A DNA stretch of 37,362 nucleotides from Archangiaceae bacterium (GCA_023248915.1 JAHFDQ010000004.1:1-37362); one strand, 5' to 3'; shown: positions 8,657-17,093, numbered from the stretch's first letter. The notes: generated by a model not told the origin, from the sequence alone. Numbers and translations: made by a program.

Positions 8657-10150
8657 TCACTCGTCCAACAGCACCACCGGCACCGACCGGCCGAGGCTGG
8701 GGCTCCAGCGCAAGAGCTCGGCGTCTGCCCCGCGCACCTGCAGGAAGGTGTACTGGACCCGGTCTCTCGGCACCATCACCTCGTGGCTGAACACCGCAAT
8801 CCAGGTGCCGGTGTTGAAGTACCAGGCCTTGCCGCCCGACGGCCGGTCCAACCGCCAGAGGACTTCGTCGTGGGTGTGACCGAAGGTGACGACGCCAACG
8901 TCGAGCTCGCTGGCAATCTCCTGGGCCGCGCGTTTCAGCGGGCGGGGCCGCACCTCGGGCGCCTCGCGCCACAGGGCGTACGAGACGCCGGCCAACAGGC
9001 CCACCGCGGTGATGCCGTTCAGGAGCAGGAACAGCAGCGTCCGCACCGGAAACTCGACTTGCAGGGTGGCGATGACGTCGAACAGGGTGAACCAGGCCCC
9101 CGAGGCGGCCACCGCCAGCAACAGCCCGAGCGTCCCCCACTTGGCCACCGGCCACACCAGCGCCCGGACGGCCAGCACCAGGCTGGGAGCCACCTTCTTC
9201 AGCCCTTCGATGCGCCGCAGCTTCTCGCCCAGGCCCGAGGCATCGCAGAGCGCCTCGAGCTCTTCGGTGTGGGCCTGCTCGAGCGCGCGCGTCGGCACCA
9301 CCGCGGTGCCCAGGCGCCGGAGGAACTGCAGGCCGAACGGGCCGTGGCTGGCCAAGACGCGCAAGAGGAGCCCGGGCCGGTTCGCCACCAGCCAGCGCAC
9401 GTAGCGCAGGTTGGCGCGGGTGCTGGGCACCACGAACGCCAGGGCCCCGAAGGCGTTGTACAGGTAGCGCTGGCAGAACGAGCCGAGCGGCAGGTCGCGC
9501 TCGAGCTGGGCCAGGGCGTCGGCCCGCCCCTGGGCCCGCGACCGCAGGTGGTACCGGAACGAGCTCTCGGCGTCGTACTGGCAGCCGTGCTCGACCCACA
9601 TTCGCCCGGGGACGTGGAAGAACCAGGGCTCAAAGGAAAGGCTCTCCTTCGCGCGGCTCTCGGCCTCGGCCCCTCGCGACGCGCGCACAGAGGACAGCAG
9701 CGCTTCCCTCACCGCGGCGTGGGCGTCGGGCCATTGCAGCTCGATGTCGTGGTTGCCGGGCAGAAACACCACCCGGTGCCCCGACGCGAGCAACAAGGCC
9801 ACGCCCTCGACGAAGCGGGGGTGGCCCAACAGCACGTCCTTCAGCATGCTGCCCGCGCGGTCGGGCGTCACCACCGGCCCGTAGCGCTTCTCGCGGCGGG
9901 TGGCGTCTTCGCCCACCGGTTCGGGCTCGATGCGCAAGAGGTCGAAGGTGTCGCCGTTGAAGACGACGACCAGCCCGTTGCGGCGCTCGGCGGCCTCGCG
10001 GCACAGGTGCTCGCAGAAGCGGAAGAAGTCCTCGTCGTAGAAGAAGGCCTCGAGGGCGTGAAAGCGCCCGGTCTCGGCGTTCCGCCCGCGGCCCAGGTGC
10101 AGGTCGCTCAGCACCACGATGTCCGGCACGGCGGCACCCGGGGGGCTCAT
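8657..10150 (-). CDS. Calcineurin-like metallophosphoesterase with inserted hydrophobic segments
   Basis: DIVVLSDLHLG, FNGDTFDLL, FLPGNHDIEL, VTFGHTHDEV; hydrophobic LGLLLAVAASGAWFTLF and TLLFLLLNGITAVGLLAGVSYAL between GNHD and GHTH. Confidence 0.87.
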   Translation of the reverse strand: MSPPGAAVPDIVVLSDLHLGRGRNAETGRFHALEAFFYDEDFFRFCEHLCREAAERRNGLVVVFNGDTFDLLRIEPEPVGEDATRREKRYGPVVTPDRAGSMLKDVLLGHPRFVEGVALLLASGHRVVFLPGNHDIELQWPDAHAAVREALLSSVRASRGAEAESRAKESLSFEPWFFHVPGRMWVEHGCQYDAESSFRYHLRSRAQGRADALAQLERDLPLGSFCQRYLYNAFGALAFVVPSTRANLRYVRWLVANRPGLLLRVLASHGPFGLQFLRRLGTAVVPTRALEQAHTEELEALCDASGLGEKLRRIEGLKKVAPSLVLAVRALVWPVAKWGTLGLLLAVAASGAWFTLFDVIATLQVEFPVRTLLFLLLNGITAVGLLAGVSYALWREAPEVRPRPLKRAAQEIASELDVGVVTFGHTHDEVLWRLDRPSGGKAWYFNTGTWIAVFSHEVMVPRDRVQYTFLQVRGADAELLRWSPSLGRSVPVVLLDE

Positions 10151-10252
10151 TCGCCGCGAAGCCTAGCCGCCAGGGCAGCGCCCAACGAGCGATTCCGGAA
10201 CCCTCGACGCCGGCCGAGACAATCGCCGGGCGGCGAGCCAAACTCTCGGGGA

Positions 10253-11638
10253 ATGCAGGCGGCACCGAGCGTCTTCTGTGGGGGTTGCGGTTTCCCAGGC
10301 GAGGACGCCGTCTGCGCCGCCTGCGGGCGGTCTCGCGAGACCCCCGTCCAGGAGCACCCGCCCAAGCGCAGCGGGCGCGTCCTCGCCCCAAGCCCGACGG
10401 ACTTTCCGGCGCTCGCCACGGCCTTCGCGGCGTGGGGCCAGCGCGACTTCCCGCGCATGGTGTCGCACTGCCTCGAATCGGCCGGCATTCGCATTCCCCA
10501 GCCGGAAACGCTGCCGCGGGGCCTGGGGTGGATGTTTTTCCAGCACTCGGCCGCGGTCTTCATCTCGCTGTCCCGGGACGGCGAGCTCGCGGTCGAGTCG
10601 CCCCTGGTGCTCGTCCCCTCGGAGCAACGCGTGGCGCTGTTCCGCGCGTTGCTCGAGCTGAACGAGGCTTCGCTCGGGGCCGCCCGCTTCTGCCTGCGGG
10701 TGGACAAGGTGATTCTCCGCTTCGTCGACCGGGTCGAGAACATCGCACCGCCCAAGCTGATGGAAGCCATTCGCGAGGTGGCGCTGGCCGCCGACCACTT
10801 CGACGACCTGTTGGCGCACCGGTTCTCGGCTCCGATGCTCGGGCCCGAGGTGAAGAAGCACAAGACGCCGTGGCAGCTCTTGGGGCCGCCGGTCGTCCTC
10901 AAGATTGACGTCGACGCGCCGCCGGCCCGGTTCGAGCTCGAGAGCCTGTCCGACCACGTCGCGGGCGCGTCGGGGCGCAGCTTCCTGCCGCCCGTCGACG
11001 ACGCCGAAGAGCTCGAACTCGCCCGCCCGGTGCGCAGCGCTGCCTCGGAGGAGGAGGCCGGCCCCTTGGCGATGCTCGGCCAGGCGCAGCAGATTGCCGA
11101 GCGGCACCTCGAAGAAGGGGTGCTCGGCCTCCTGGTGCTGCGGGCCGCGGCGTACAAGGCGCGCGCTCTCTTCCGCGTCGAGCACCAGCCTCAGGCGTCG
11201 TGGCTGTTGCGCGGCCTGGGCGCGTGGCTCGGCGCGCTGCCCGAAGTGCCGTCCGGCGGCCTCTTCGCCAAGCTCAAGCTGCAGGGCGGCCCGGGGCGCC
11301 CCTCGTTTTCCGAAGTCAATGGAGTGCTCGCCGACATCCTCGACAACTCGGCGGTCATCGGGCCCGAGTGGAACGGCGTGTACCCCATTCCGGCGTTCAC
11401 CAGCCCCGAGGACGCGCGCCAGCACGTTCGTAAGCTGGTCGCTGCCGTCGCGGGGGCGGCGAACGACGACGAACTGCGCGGGCTGGTGCTCGAAGGAGCG
11501 CTCTGCGAGATGCTGCTGCGCTGCAACGCCAAGAACGACGTGGTGGACGCAGTGCTGACCACCGTGTGCCAAGCCTCTCGCCCCGGGCCGATGCGGGTGC
11601 AGCAGCTCCAGAAGCTCTTGACGAGGTTGTTCACGTGA
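10253..11638 (+). CDS. Zinc-ribbon protein with YbjN / type III chaperone-like domain
   Basis: N-terminal CGGCGFPGEDAVCAACG ribbon; EQRVALFRALLELNEASLGAARFCLRVDKVILRF resembles YbjN/CesT-type fold and is shared with the downstream protease. Confidence 0.65.
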   Translation: MQAAPSVFCGGCGFPGEDAVCAACGRSRETPVQEHPPKRSGRVLAPSPTDFPALATAFAAWGQRDFPRMVSHCLESAGIRIPQPETLPRGLGWMFFQHSAAVFISLSRDGELAVESPLVLVPSEQRVALFRALLELNEASLGAARFCLRVDKVILRFVDRVENIAPPKLMEAIREVALAADHFDDLLAHRFSAPMLGPEVKKHKTPWQLLGPPVVLKIDVDAPPARFELESLSDHVAGASGRSFLPPVDDAEELELARPVRSAASEEEAGPLAMLGQAQQIAERHLEEGVLGLLVLRAAAYKARALFRVEHQPQASWLLRGLGAWLGALPEVPSGGLFAKLKLQGGPGRPSFSEVNGVLADILDNSAVIGPEWNGVYPIPAFTSPEDARQHVRKLVAAVAGAANDDELRGLVLEGALCEMLLRCNAKNDVVDAVLTTVCQASRPGPMRVQQLQKLLTRLFT

Positions 11639-12774
11639 GCGCCACCGACGTCTGGCAGATGACGCGGCAGGCGGTCGCCGGCATTCGCAGCGACGGCGGC
11701 ATCGGGTCGGGCTGGGTCGCGGCGCGCAACGGGCTGGTGGTGACCAACCTGCACGTGGTGGGGTACGAGCGAAGCGTCTCGCTGCACTTCTTCGACGGGC
11801 GGCAGTGCGGCGCGCAGGTGGTGTGGGCCGACGCCCGGCTGGACATCGCCTTCCTGTTTCCCGACGTCGAGGCGGAAGTCCAGTCGCTGCCCATCGCCCA
11901 GGCCAACGCCGCCCAGGTCGGCCAACAGGTGTTCGCCGTCGGCCACCCCCACGGGCTGGCGTTCACCATGACGGAAGGCATCGTCTCGGCGATGGACCGC
12001 GCCGACGAGCGCGGCGTGAAGATGATTCAGACGGACGCCCCGCTGAACCCGGGCAACAGCGGCGGTCCGCTGGTCACCGAGAAGGGCGTCGTCATCGGGG
12101 TGAATACCCGGGCGTTCATCCAGGGGCAGAACCTCGGCTTCGCGGTGCCGGTGGCGACCTTCATCGACGCGCTGAAACAGCACCTGGGCAACGCCGACGA
12201 GCTTCGGGGGCGCCAGCCGACCTACCGGTGCGTCGAGTGTTCCACCGAGCACGCCCCGACGCAGATTCAGTGCAACAGCTGCGGGGCCCAGGTTCGCTTC
12301 GCCGAGCACCGGAACCACCTGTACCGCCGCCGGTCGAGAGCACACGGCGAGAACGTCGCCACCCAGTTGCTGAGCGCGACGGGCTGGGACCCGGTCGCCA
12401 CCGCCATCGGGCCGGGGCTGTGGCGCCGACGGTCGTCGGGGGGGGAAGTGACCGCCGGCCTCGACCCGGAAGGCGAGAACATCACCTTCCGGGCGCGCCT
12501 GGTCGAGTTGCCCGAGCAGAACCACGAGGCGTTCTTCCGGTTCTTGCTCTCGCTGAACGACGCGACCGTGGGCAGTTGCCGCCTATCGCTCGAGGGCCGG
12601 GCGGTGACCTTGTCGATGACCGAACCCATCGCCTTCCTCTACGCGAACGAGGCGGTGAAGAACACCGAGCGCCTGGTGTCGCTGGCCTCGGCGCTTCGCC
12701 GGCTCTTGCGACAGCGCTTCGGAGCGGCCGTGGTGGAAGCCCAGGCGCCGCTGTTCGGCACCACCCTCGAGTAG
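11635..12774 (+). CDS. Leaderless trypsin-like (HtrA/DegP-type, no PDZ) serine protease + zinc ribbon + YbjN-like C-terminal domain
   Basis: GTG start overlapping upstream TGA; NGLVVTNLHVVG (His), DARLDIAFL (Asp), LNPGNSGGPL (Ser); CVECSTEHAPTQIQCNSCG ribbon; C-terminal NHEAFFRFLLSLNDATVGSCRLSLEGRAVTLS. Confidence 0.8.
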   Translation: MSATDVWQMTRQAVAGIRSDGGIGSGWVAARNGLVVTNLHVVGYERSVSLHFFDGRQCGAQVVWADARLDIAFLFPDVEAEVQSLPIAQANAAQVGQQVFAVGHPHGLAFTMTEGIVSAMDRADERGVKMIQTDAPLNPGNSGGPLVTEKGVVIGVNTRAFIQGQNLGFAVPVATFIDALKQHLGNADELRGRQPTYRCVECSTEHAPTQIQCNSCGAQVRFAEHRNHLYRRRSRAHGENVATQLLSATGWDPVATAIGPGLWRRRSSGGEVTAGLDPEGENITFRARLVELPEQNHEAFFRFLLSLNDATVGSCRLSLEGRAVTLSMTEPIAFLYANEAVKNTERLVSLASALRRLLRQRFGAAVVEAQAPLFGTTLE

Positions 12775-12785
12775 GTCCGCTCCGC

Positions 12786-13733
12786 CTACAGCCAGTGGCG
12801 GTACCGGAACCAGGTGAGCATTCCCACCGGCAGGGCCACGCAGAGCGACAGCACCCCCCAGAGGAAGGGCCGGCCGTTGATGCCCTCGAAGTTCTGCCCG
12901 AAGAAGCTGGTGAGGAAGGACAGCGGCAGGAAGATGGTCGCGAACAGGGTGAGCTGCTTGGTGACCTCGTTCGTCTTGTTGGCCAGCATCGACAGGTAGC
13001 CGTCCATCGCGTTGCCGAGCATGTCGCGCGCGGTGTCTATCTGCTCGTACATGCGGACCAGGTGGTCGTAGACGTCGCGGAAGTACAGGCTGGTCCGTTC
13101 TCCGACGTGGGGAATGCCGCGCCGGGCCAGCAGGGCCACCACGTCGCGCTGGGGGGACAGCACCCGGCGCAGCCGCGCCAGCGCCCGCTTCAGCTCGAAG
13201 GAATGGGCGAGGTGGCGCTTGTGGGGGACGTCGAAAATTTCCTGCTCGAGGTCTTCGAGGGTGTCGTTGAACGCGTCGAGCAGCGGGAAGCCCTGGTCGA
13301 TGAGGGCGTCGGCCAACAGGTAGGCGACGAAGTCGACGCCCCGCCCCATCGTCGCCGCCGGGTCGGCCTCGAGGCGCCGGCCGACCGCCTCGACCAGCGG
13401 CGCCGCCCGCTCGTGAACCGAGAGCAGCCAGTCGGGGCCGAGGAAGAGGTGCAGCTCTTGCAGTTCGAGGTCGGCCCAGCTCTTCGGCACCCCGGCGAAG
13501 GCCTGCAAGACGATGAAGACGTGGCCCGGGTACTCCTCGAGCTTCGGCCGTTGGTCGAGGTGGAGGCAGTCTTCGACGGCCAGGGCGTGCAGCGCGAACC
13601 GGCTCGCCAGCGGCGCCAGCGCGGCCTCGGTCGGGTCGGCCACGTCTATCCACTTCGTGCCGGGCTCATCCAGCAGCTCGAGCCCTCCCCGGCGAAGCGC
13701 CCCGGCCGGCGTCAGCAATGTCACGCGAGTCAC
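12786..13733 (-). CDS. CorA-family divalent metal ion transporter
   Basis: C-terminal TM pair LFATIFLPLSFLTSFFGQNFEG...FLWGVLSLCVALPVGMLTWFRYRHWL and CorA-type soluble domain; signature is GQN rather than GMN. Confidence 0.87.
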   Translation of the reverse strand: MTRVTLLTPAGALRRGGLELLDEPGTKWIDVADPTEAALAPLASRFALHALAVEDCLHLDQRPKLEEYPGHVFIVLQAFAGVPKSWADLELQELHLFLGPDWLLSVHERAAPLVEAVGRRLEADPAATMGRGVDFVAYLLADALIDQGFPLLDAFNDTLEDLEQEIFDVPHKRHLAHSFELKRALARLRRVLSPQRDVVALLARRGIPHVGERTSLYFRDVYDHLVRMYEQIDTARDMLGNAMDGYLSMLANKTNEVTKQLTLFATIFLPLSFLTSFFGQNFEGINGRPFLWGVLSLCVALPVGMLTWFRYRHWL

Positions 13734-13800
13734 GGGCGGCGCTGTATCGGCTTCCGCGCCCGTTTTCCACCGGCGACTGGCCCGGCCGGCGGCGGACGCT

Positions 13801-15699
13801 CTAGCCCACGGCCGCCGCGGCGCCGTCGGCCACGACCGGAAGGGCCGGCACCCCGGCGGGCGTGACGAGTTCGGGCTCGACCGGCACACGGCGGCGCGGA
13901 ATGGCCACCGATTGCGGTCGGGGTTCCGGGCGCGGCACGCCACGGGGGTAGCGGTGGTCGAAGGTGCCGTAGTGGGTCAGGTGGCAGCGGGGGTTTTCGG
14001 CGACCCGGGTCACCTGCGCGCGCCGGTGCCGACGCGCTTCGAGCGCCATCGACGCCCGCACCAGCGGCGTCGCCAGGGCCGAGGCCGCCCGGCCCGACAG
14101 CCCGGTCTCGGCCAAGAGCGCCTCGCGCAGCTCGTCGAGGCGTCCGCACACTCGGTGGTTCATCCGCCCCAGGTCCTTCGACATGGCCCCGAGCAGCGGC
14201 AGGTAGATGACGAACATCTTCTTCGTCGCCGCCCGCCGCAACTGGACCAGCTCGTGGTCCCAGTCGCGCGTCTTCACGTAGCCGTCGTAGTGGACCTTCA
14301 TCATCCGGTAGAGAGAAGGGCCGAGCACCTCGAAGTCTTCGACGAAGGCGCGGTCGAGCCGCTCTTCCAGCTCGGCTTCCGCGAGGTGCGGGTGATGCCA
14401 GTTCTGCCTGGCTTGGCCGTGGATTTCCATCCACGGGAAGCCCTGCTTCAATTTGCCGGCCGCCTTCATCTCTTCCCACAGGCCGGTGCCGGGAATGGGC
14501 ATGTACAGCATGAACTGGTTGTAAACGCAGTCGTGGGACAGCGCGTGGTCCACTTCCCGGTCGAGGTCGGCCTTCCGGTGATGCTCGAGCCCGAGGATGG
14601 TCGACCCCAGCACCTCGACCCCGTGCGCCTGGAGCGACCGAATCAGCTCTCGGGTGTCGATTCCGTGCAGCTTGTCGTAGGTGCGCCCGGTGGATTCCTC
14701 GAGGCCAATCCAGACGAAGCAGTAGCCCAGCTTGACGATGTTCTCGATGCCGAGCTTGGCCAAGCCGTTGGCGGAGGAAAAGACGGTGTACCGGTGCGGC
14801 CGCTTCTGCTCTTCCATCAGGCGCAACAGCCGAAGCGCCCGCTTGGTGTCGAGCGAGAAGTTCTCCGACATCACGAACATCTCGGTCCGGCCGCGGTCGG
14901 CCTGGGCGTTCGCGACCGCCATGATGTCCTCGGCCGTGCGCAGGTATTGAACGAAGCGCCCGTCGAACTTGTAGGAAGTCGCGCAGAAGCTGCACTTCAT
15001 CGGGCAACCGACGTCGGGGACCATCAGGCCGGCCGACGTCGACGGAACCGGTATGCCGAAGACGCGCTTGCCGAAGCTGGCGTCCACCAGCGGGGCGTGG
15101 ACGAAGCCCGAGTCTCTCAGCCCGACCCCGCCGAGCTGGGCGTAGTAGTCGAGGCCGTCGCGCTTGACGAAAGTGACTCCGGGGCCCAACCGCCCTTCCC
15201 CTTCCAGCCAGGAGTTGATGGGCAGCCGGTCGCGGCCGAGCCGCTTTCCTTCCCACGCCGGTTCCCACACCCGGAAGGTGTCAGCGGGGTGCAGCTCGAG
15301 CATCCGGCCGACCAGCTCTTTCACCACTCCTTCGTCGGTGGCGATGTGGCCGCCGACGTCGATGGGCACGTCGGGGAGCACGTCGCGGATGAGCTGGTAG
15401 GTGGCGAGCAGGCTCTCGAAGTTCGCCGCGATGGAAGACACGCCAACGCGGTCCCACCGGCCGGCCCGAAGCACGCCTTCCAATTGCCGAGGCAGCGGGA
15501 AGTCAAGGGTGGCCACCTCGGCGTTCAGGTTCGCCCCGAACAGGTCGAAAGCGAACGTCCGCGAGCACATCTGAACCGTGTAGTAGCTCTGCCCGCGGGT
15601 CACTTGGTTGGCGAGCAGGCCCATCGGGTTCTTGAAGCGGCTGCGCCCGCTGTCTACCCCATAAGGGCCGAGCACCGAGGTGAACAGAATCTGGGTCAT
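13801..15699 (-). CDS. Radical SAM protein with possible N-terminal B12-binding-like domain
   Basis: VPDVGCPMKCSFCATS (CxxxCxxC); N-terminal SIAANFESLLATYQLIRDVLPDVPIDVGGHIATDE; strong continuous coding frame. Confidence 0.87.
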   Translation of the reverse strand: MTQILFTSVLGPYGVDSGRSRFKNPMGLLANQVTRGQSYYTVQMCSRTFAFDLFGANLNAEVATLDFPLPRQLEGVLRAGRWDRVGVSSIAANFESLLATYQLIRDVLPDVPIDVGGHIATDEGVVKELVGRMLELHPADTFRVWEPAWEGKRLGRDRLPINSWLEGEGRLGPGVTFVKRDGLDYYAQLGGVGLRDSGFVHAPLVDASFGKRVFGIPVPSTSAGLMVPDVGCPMKCSFCATSYKFDGRFVQYLRTAEDIMAVANAQADRGRTEMFVMSENFSLDTKRALRLLRLMEEQKRPHRYTVFSSANGLAKLGIENIVKLGYCFVWIGLEESTGRTYDKLHGIDTRELIRSLQAHGVEVLGSTILGLEHHRKADLDREVDHALSHDCVYNQFMLYMPIPGTGLWEEMKAAGKLKQGFPWMEIHGQARQNWHHPHLAEAELEERLDRAFVEDFEVLGPSLYRMMKVHYDGYVKTRDWDHELVQLRRAATKKMFVIYLPLLGAMSKDLGRMNHRVCGRLDELREALLAETGLSGRAASALATPLVRASMALEARRHRRAQVTRVAENPRCHLTHYGTFDHRYPRGVPRPEPRPQSVAIPRRRVPVEPELVTPAGVPALPVVADGAAAAVG

Positions 15700-15748
15700 C
15701 GAGGGGGACGCTACCCAGGCGCCGTCACCGGACCGTCACCGCGGGCGA

Positions 15749-16618
15749 TCAGTGGCTGCCGAGCGGGTCCGGAGTCTCCGGGTCGAAGGCGGCGTCGAAG
15801 TCGACCTCGGCGGTCATGCCCGGCCGCAGCGCTTCGTCCCGTTCATCGACGCCGACTCGCACCCGGAAGGCGCCGGTGACTGGCCGGCCGCGCTTGCCGT
15901 CACGGCCGGCGGCGCCAGCTCGCACTGGGCCCACCTCGACCACGTGCCCCCGAAACGTCCGGCCGGGCACCGCCAGCACCCGGATGGACGTCGGGTCTCC
16001 CGTCCGAAGGTCCGCCAATTGCGCCTCGTCCAGGTCGAGGCGCACCGACAGGCTCTTTACGTCCTCCACGGTCACCACCGCCGTCCCCGGGCTGACCCAC
16101 TCGCCCTCCCCGAGGTCGCGGTCCACCACCCGGCCCTCGAACGGCGCGTGAATCTCGGCCTGGGCGAGCTGAGTCCGCGCCAGCTCGAGGGCAGCCTCGC
16201 CGACGCGAAGCGCCGCGCGGGCATTGCTCGCCGTCTGGCCAAAGTGCGTGCGGGCCGGCATCGGCGCCGTGTCGGTTCCCGCGAAGCTCACGGTCGGCAA
16301 GGGCGCTCCGAGGCTCGCCTCGGCGTCGCCGAGCGCCTGCCGGTCGCGCTCGAGGTTGGCCTCGGCCAGCGCCACCGCCGCCTGCCGCTCTCGGGAGTCG
16401 AGCCGCGCGAGCAGTTGGTCCTTCTGCACCCTGTCGCCCTCGCGTACCGGAATCGACTGCACCTGCCCGGACACGGTGGCCGCGACAGCCGACCGCCGGG
16501 CGTCGAGGAAGCCGGAATACGGCAGCAGCCTCTGCTCGCGGCAGGACAGCAGCGCCGCTGGAGCCAACACCAGGACAAACGTCAGGCGGTGCACGAAGCC
16601 TCCGCGCGGCAGTGACAT
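15749..16618 (-). CDS. HlyD/RND-type efflux periplasmic adaptor (putative lipoprotein)
   Basis: Lipobox-like PAALLSC; VAATVSGQVQSIPVREGDRVQKDQLLARLDSRE and AEIHAPFEGRVVDRDLGEGEWVSPGTAVVTVED lipoyl-like halves. Confidence 0.85.
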   Translation of the reverse strand: MSLPRGGFVHRLTFVLVLAPAALLSCREQRLLPYSGFLDARRSAVAATVSGQVQSIPVREGDRVQKDQLLARLDSRERQAAVALAEANLERDRQALGDAEASLGAPLPTVSFAGTDTAPMPARTHFGQTASNARAALRVGEAALELARTQLAQAEIHAPFEGRVVDRDLGEGEWVSPGTAVVTVEDVKSLSVRLDLDEAQLADLRTGDPTSIRVLAVPGRTFRGHVVEVGPVRAGAAGRDGKRGRPVTGAFRVRVGVDERDEALRPGMTAEVDFDAAFDPETPDPLGSH

Positions 16619-16689
16619 TCCGAAGTCCGTGAACGGTGCTCACGGCCGCGTGGCCGCGCACGCCACCTGGTCCGCGGGCGCGCCGCTGT

Positions 16690-16704
16690 GTCGACTTGCC
16701 GGCC
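16690..16704 (+). repeat. 15-bp direct repeat copy 1 (gtcgacttgccggcc)
   Basis: Exact match to 17033-17047. Confidence 0.85.
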
Positions 16705-16745
16705 CCCTAAGCGAAGTGAATCGCCGGCGTCGACCGAAGCGACCG

Positions 16746-16759
16746 CTGTCAGGCCAGAT
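16746..16759 (+). repeat. Inverted-repeat copy a, ctgtcaggccagat
   Basis: Exact reverse complement of 16987-17000. Confidence 0.9.
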
Positions 16760-16857
16760 GACTCGCCCCGGTGCACGAGCGGAGCGCCGCACTGACGTCA
16801 AACCACGGCAAACACGGGCCTTCGTCTCGAGGGGCCGGCGCCGCGGGCGTCATTTTC

Positions 16858-16889
16858 GTCTGGCCTGACGCCCGGGCGTCAGGCCAGAC
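16858..16889. repeat. Perfect 32-bp palindrome gtctggcctgacgcccgggcgtcaggccagac
   Basis: 16-bp arms, zero spacer; each arm contains the same TCTGGCCTGAC / GTCAGGCCAGA core as the flanking inverted repeats. Confidence 0.93.
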
Positions 16890-16986
16890 CATTTTGCCCC
16901 GCTCCCCGGACCCGGCCTTCAGTCGACCTCAGTGAATCTATGCACTTCCGACACTGGATCACCCACTCGAGCGACGCTCCGCCGCA

Positions 16987-17000
16987 ATCTGGCCTGACAG
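16987..17000 (-). repeat. Inverted-repeat copy b, atctggcctgacag
   Basis: Exact reverse complement of 16746-16759. Confidence 0.9.
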
Positions 17001-17032
17001 CTCAACCTGGGCGCCTAAGCCGACCATCCTAG

Positions 17033-17047
17033 GTCGACTTGCCGGCC
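17033..17047 (+). repeat. 15-bp direct repeat copy 2 (gtcgacttgccggcc)
   Basis: Exact match to 16690-16704. Confidence 0.85.
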
Positions 17048-17093
17048 TTCCCCGGCGCGGCGTGAGCACGAGCCCTGCTATTCCCCGAGGCAG

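Noticed and set aside
8513-11638. 1041-aa plus-strand ORF
   Set aside because: Its N-terminal ~580 residues are antisense to the metallophosphoesterase with R/H/Q-rich composition; the real gene starts at 10253.
11805-13865. 686-aa plus-strand ORF
   Set aside because: Shadow frame of the protease and antisense of the CorA gene; low-complexity Arg/Gly composition.
13513-15879. 788-aa plus-strand ORF
   Set aside because: Antisense of the radical SAM gene, whose CxxxCxxC-containing frame is clearly the coding one.
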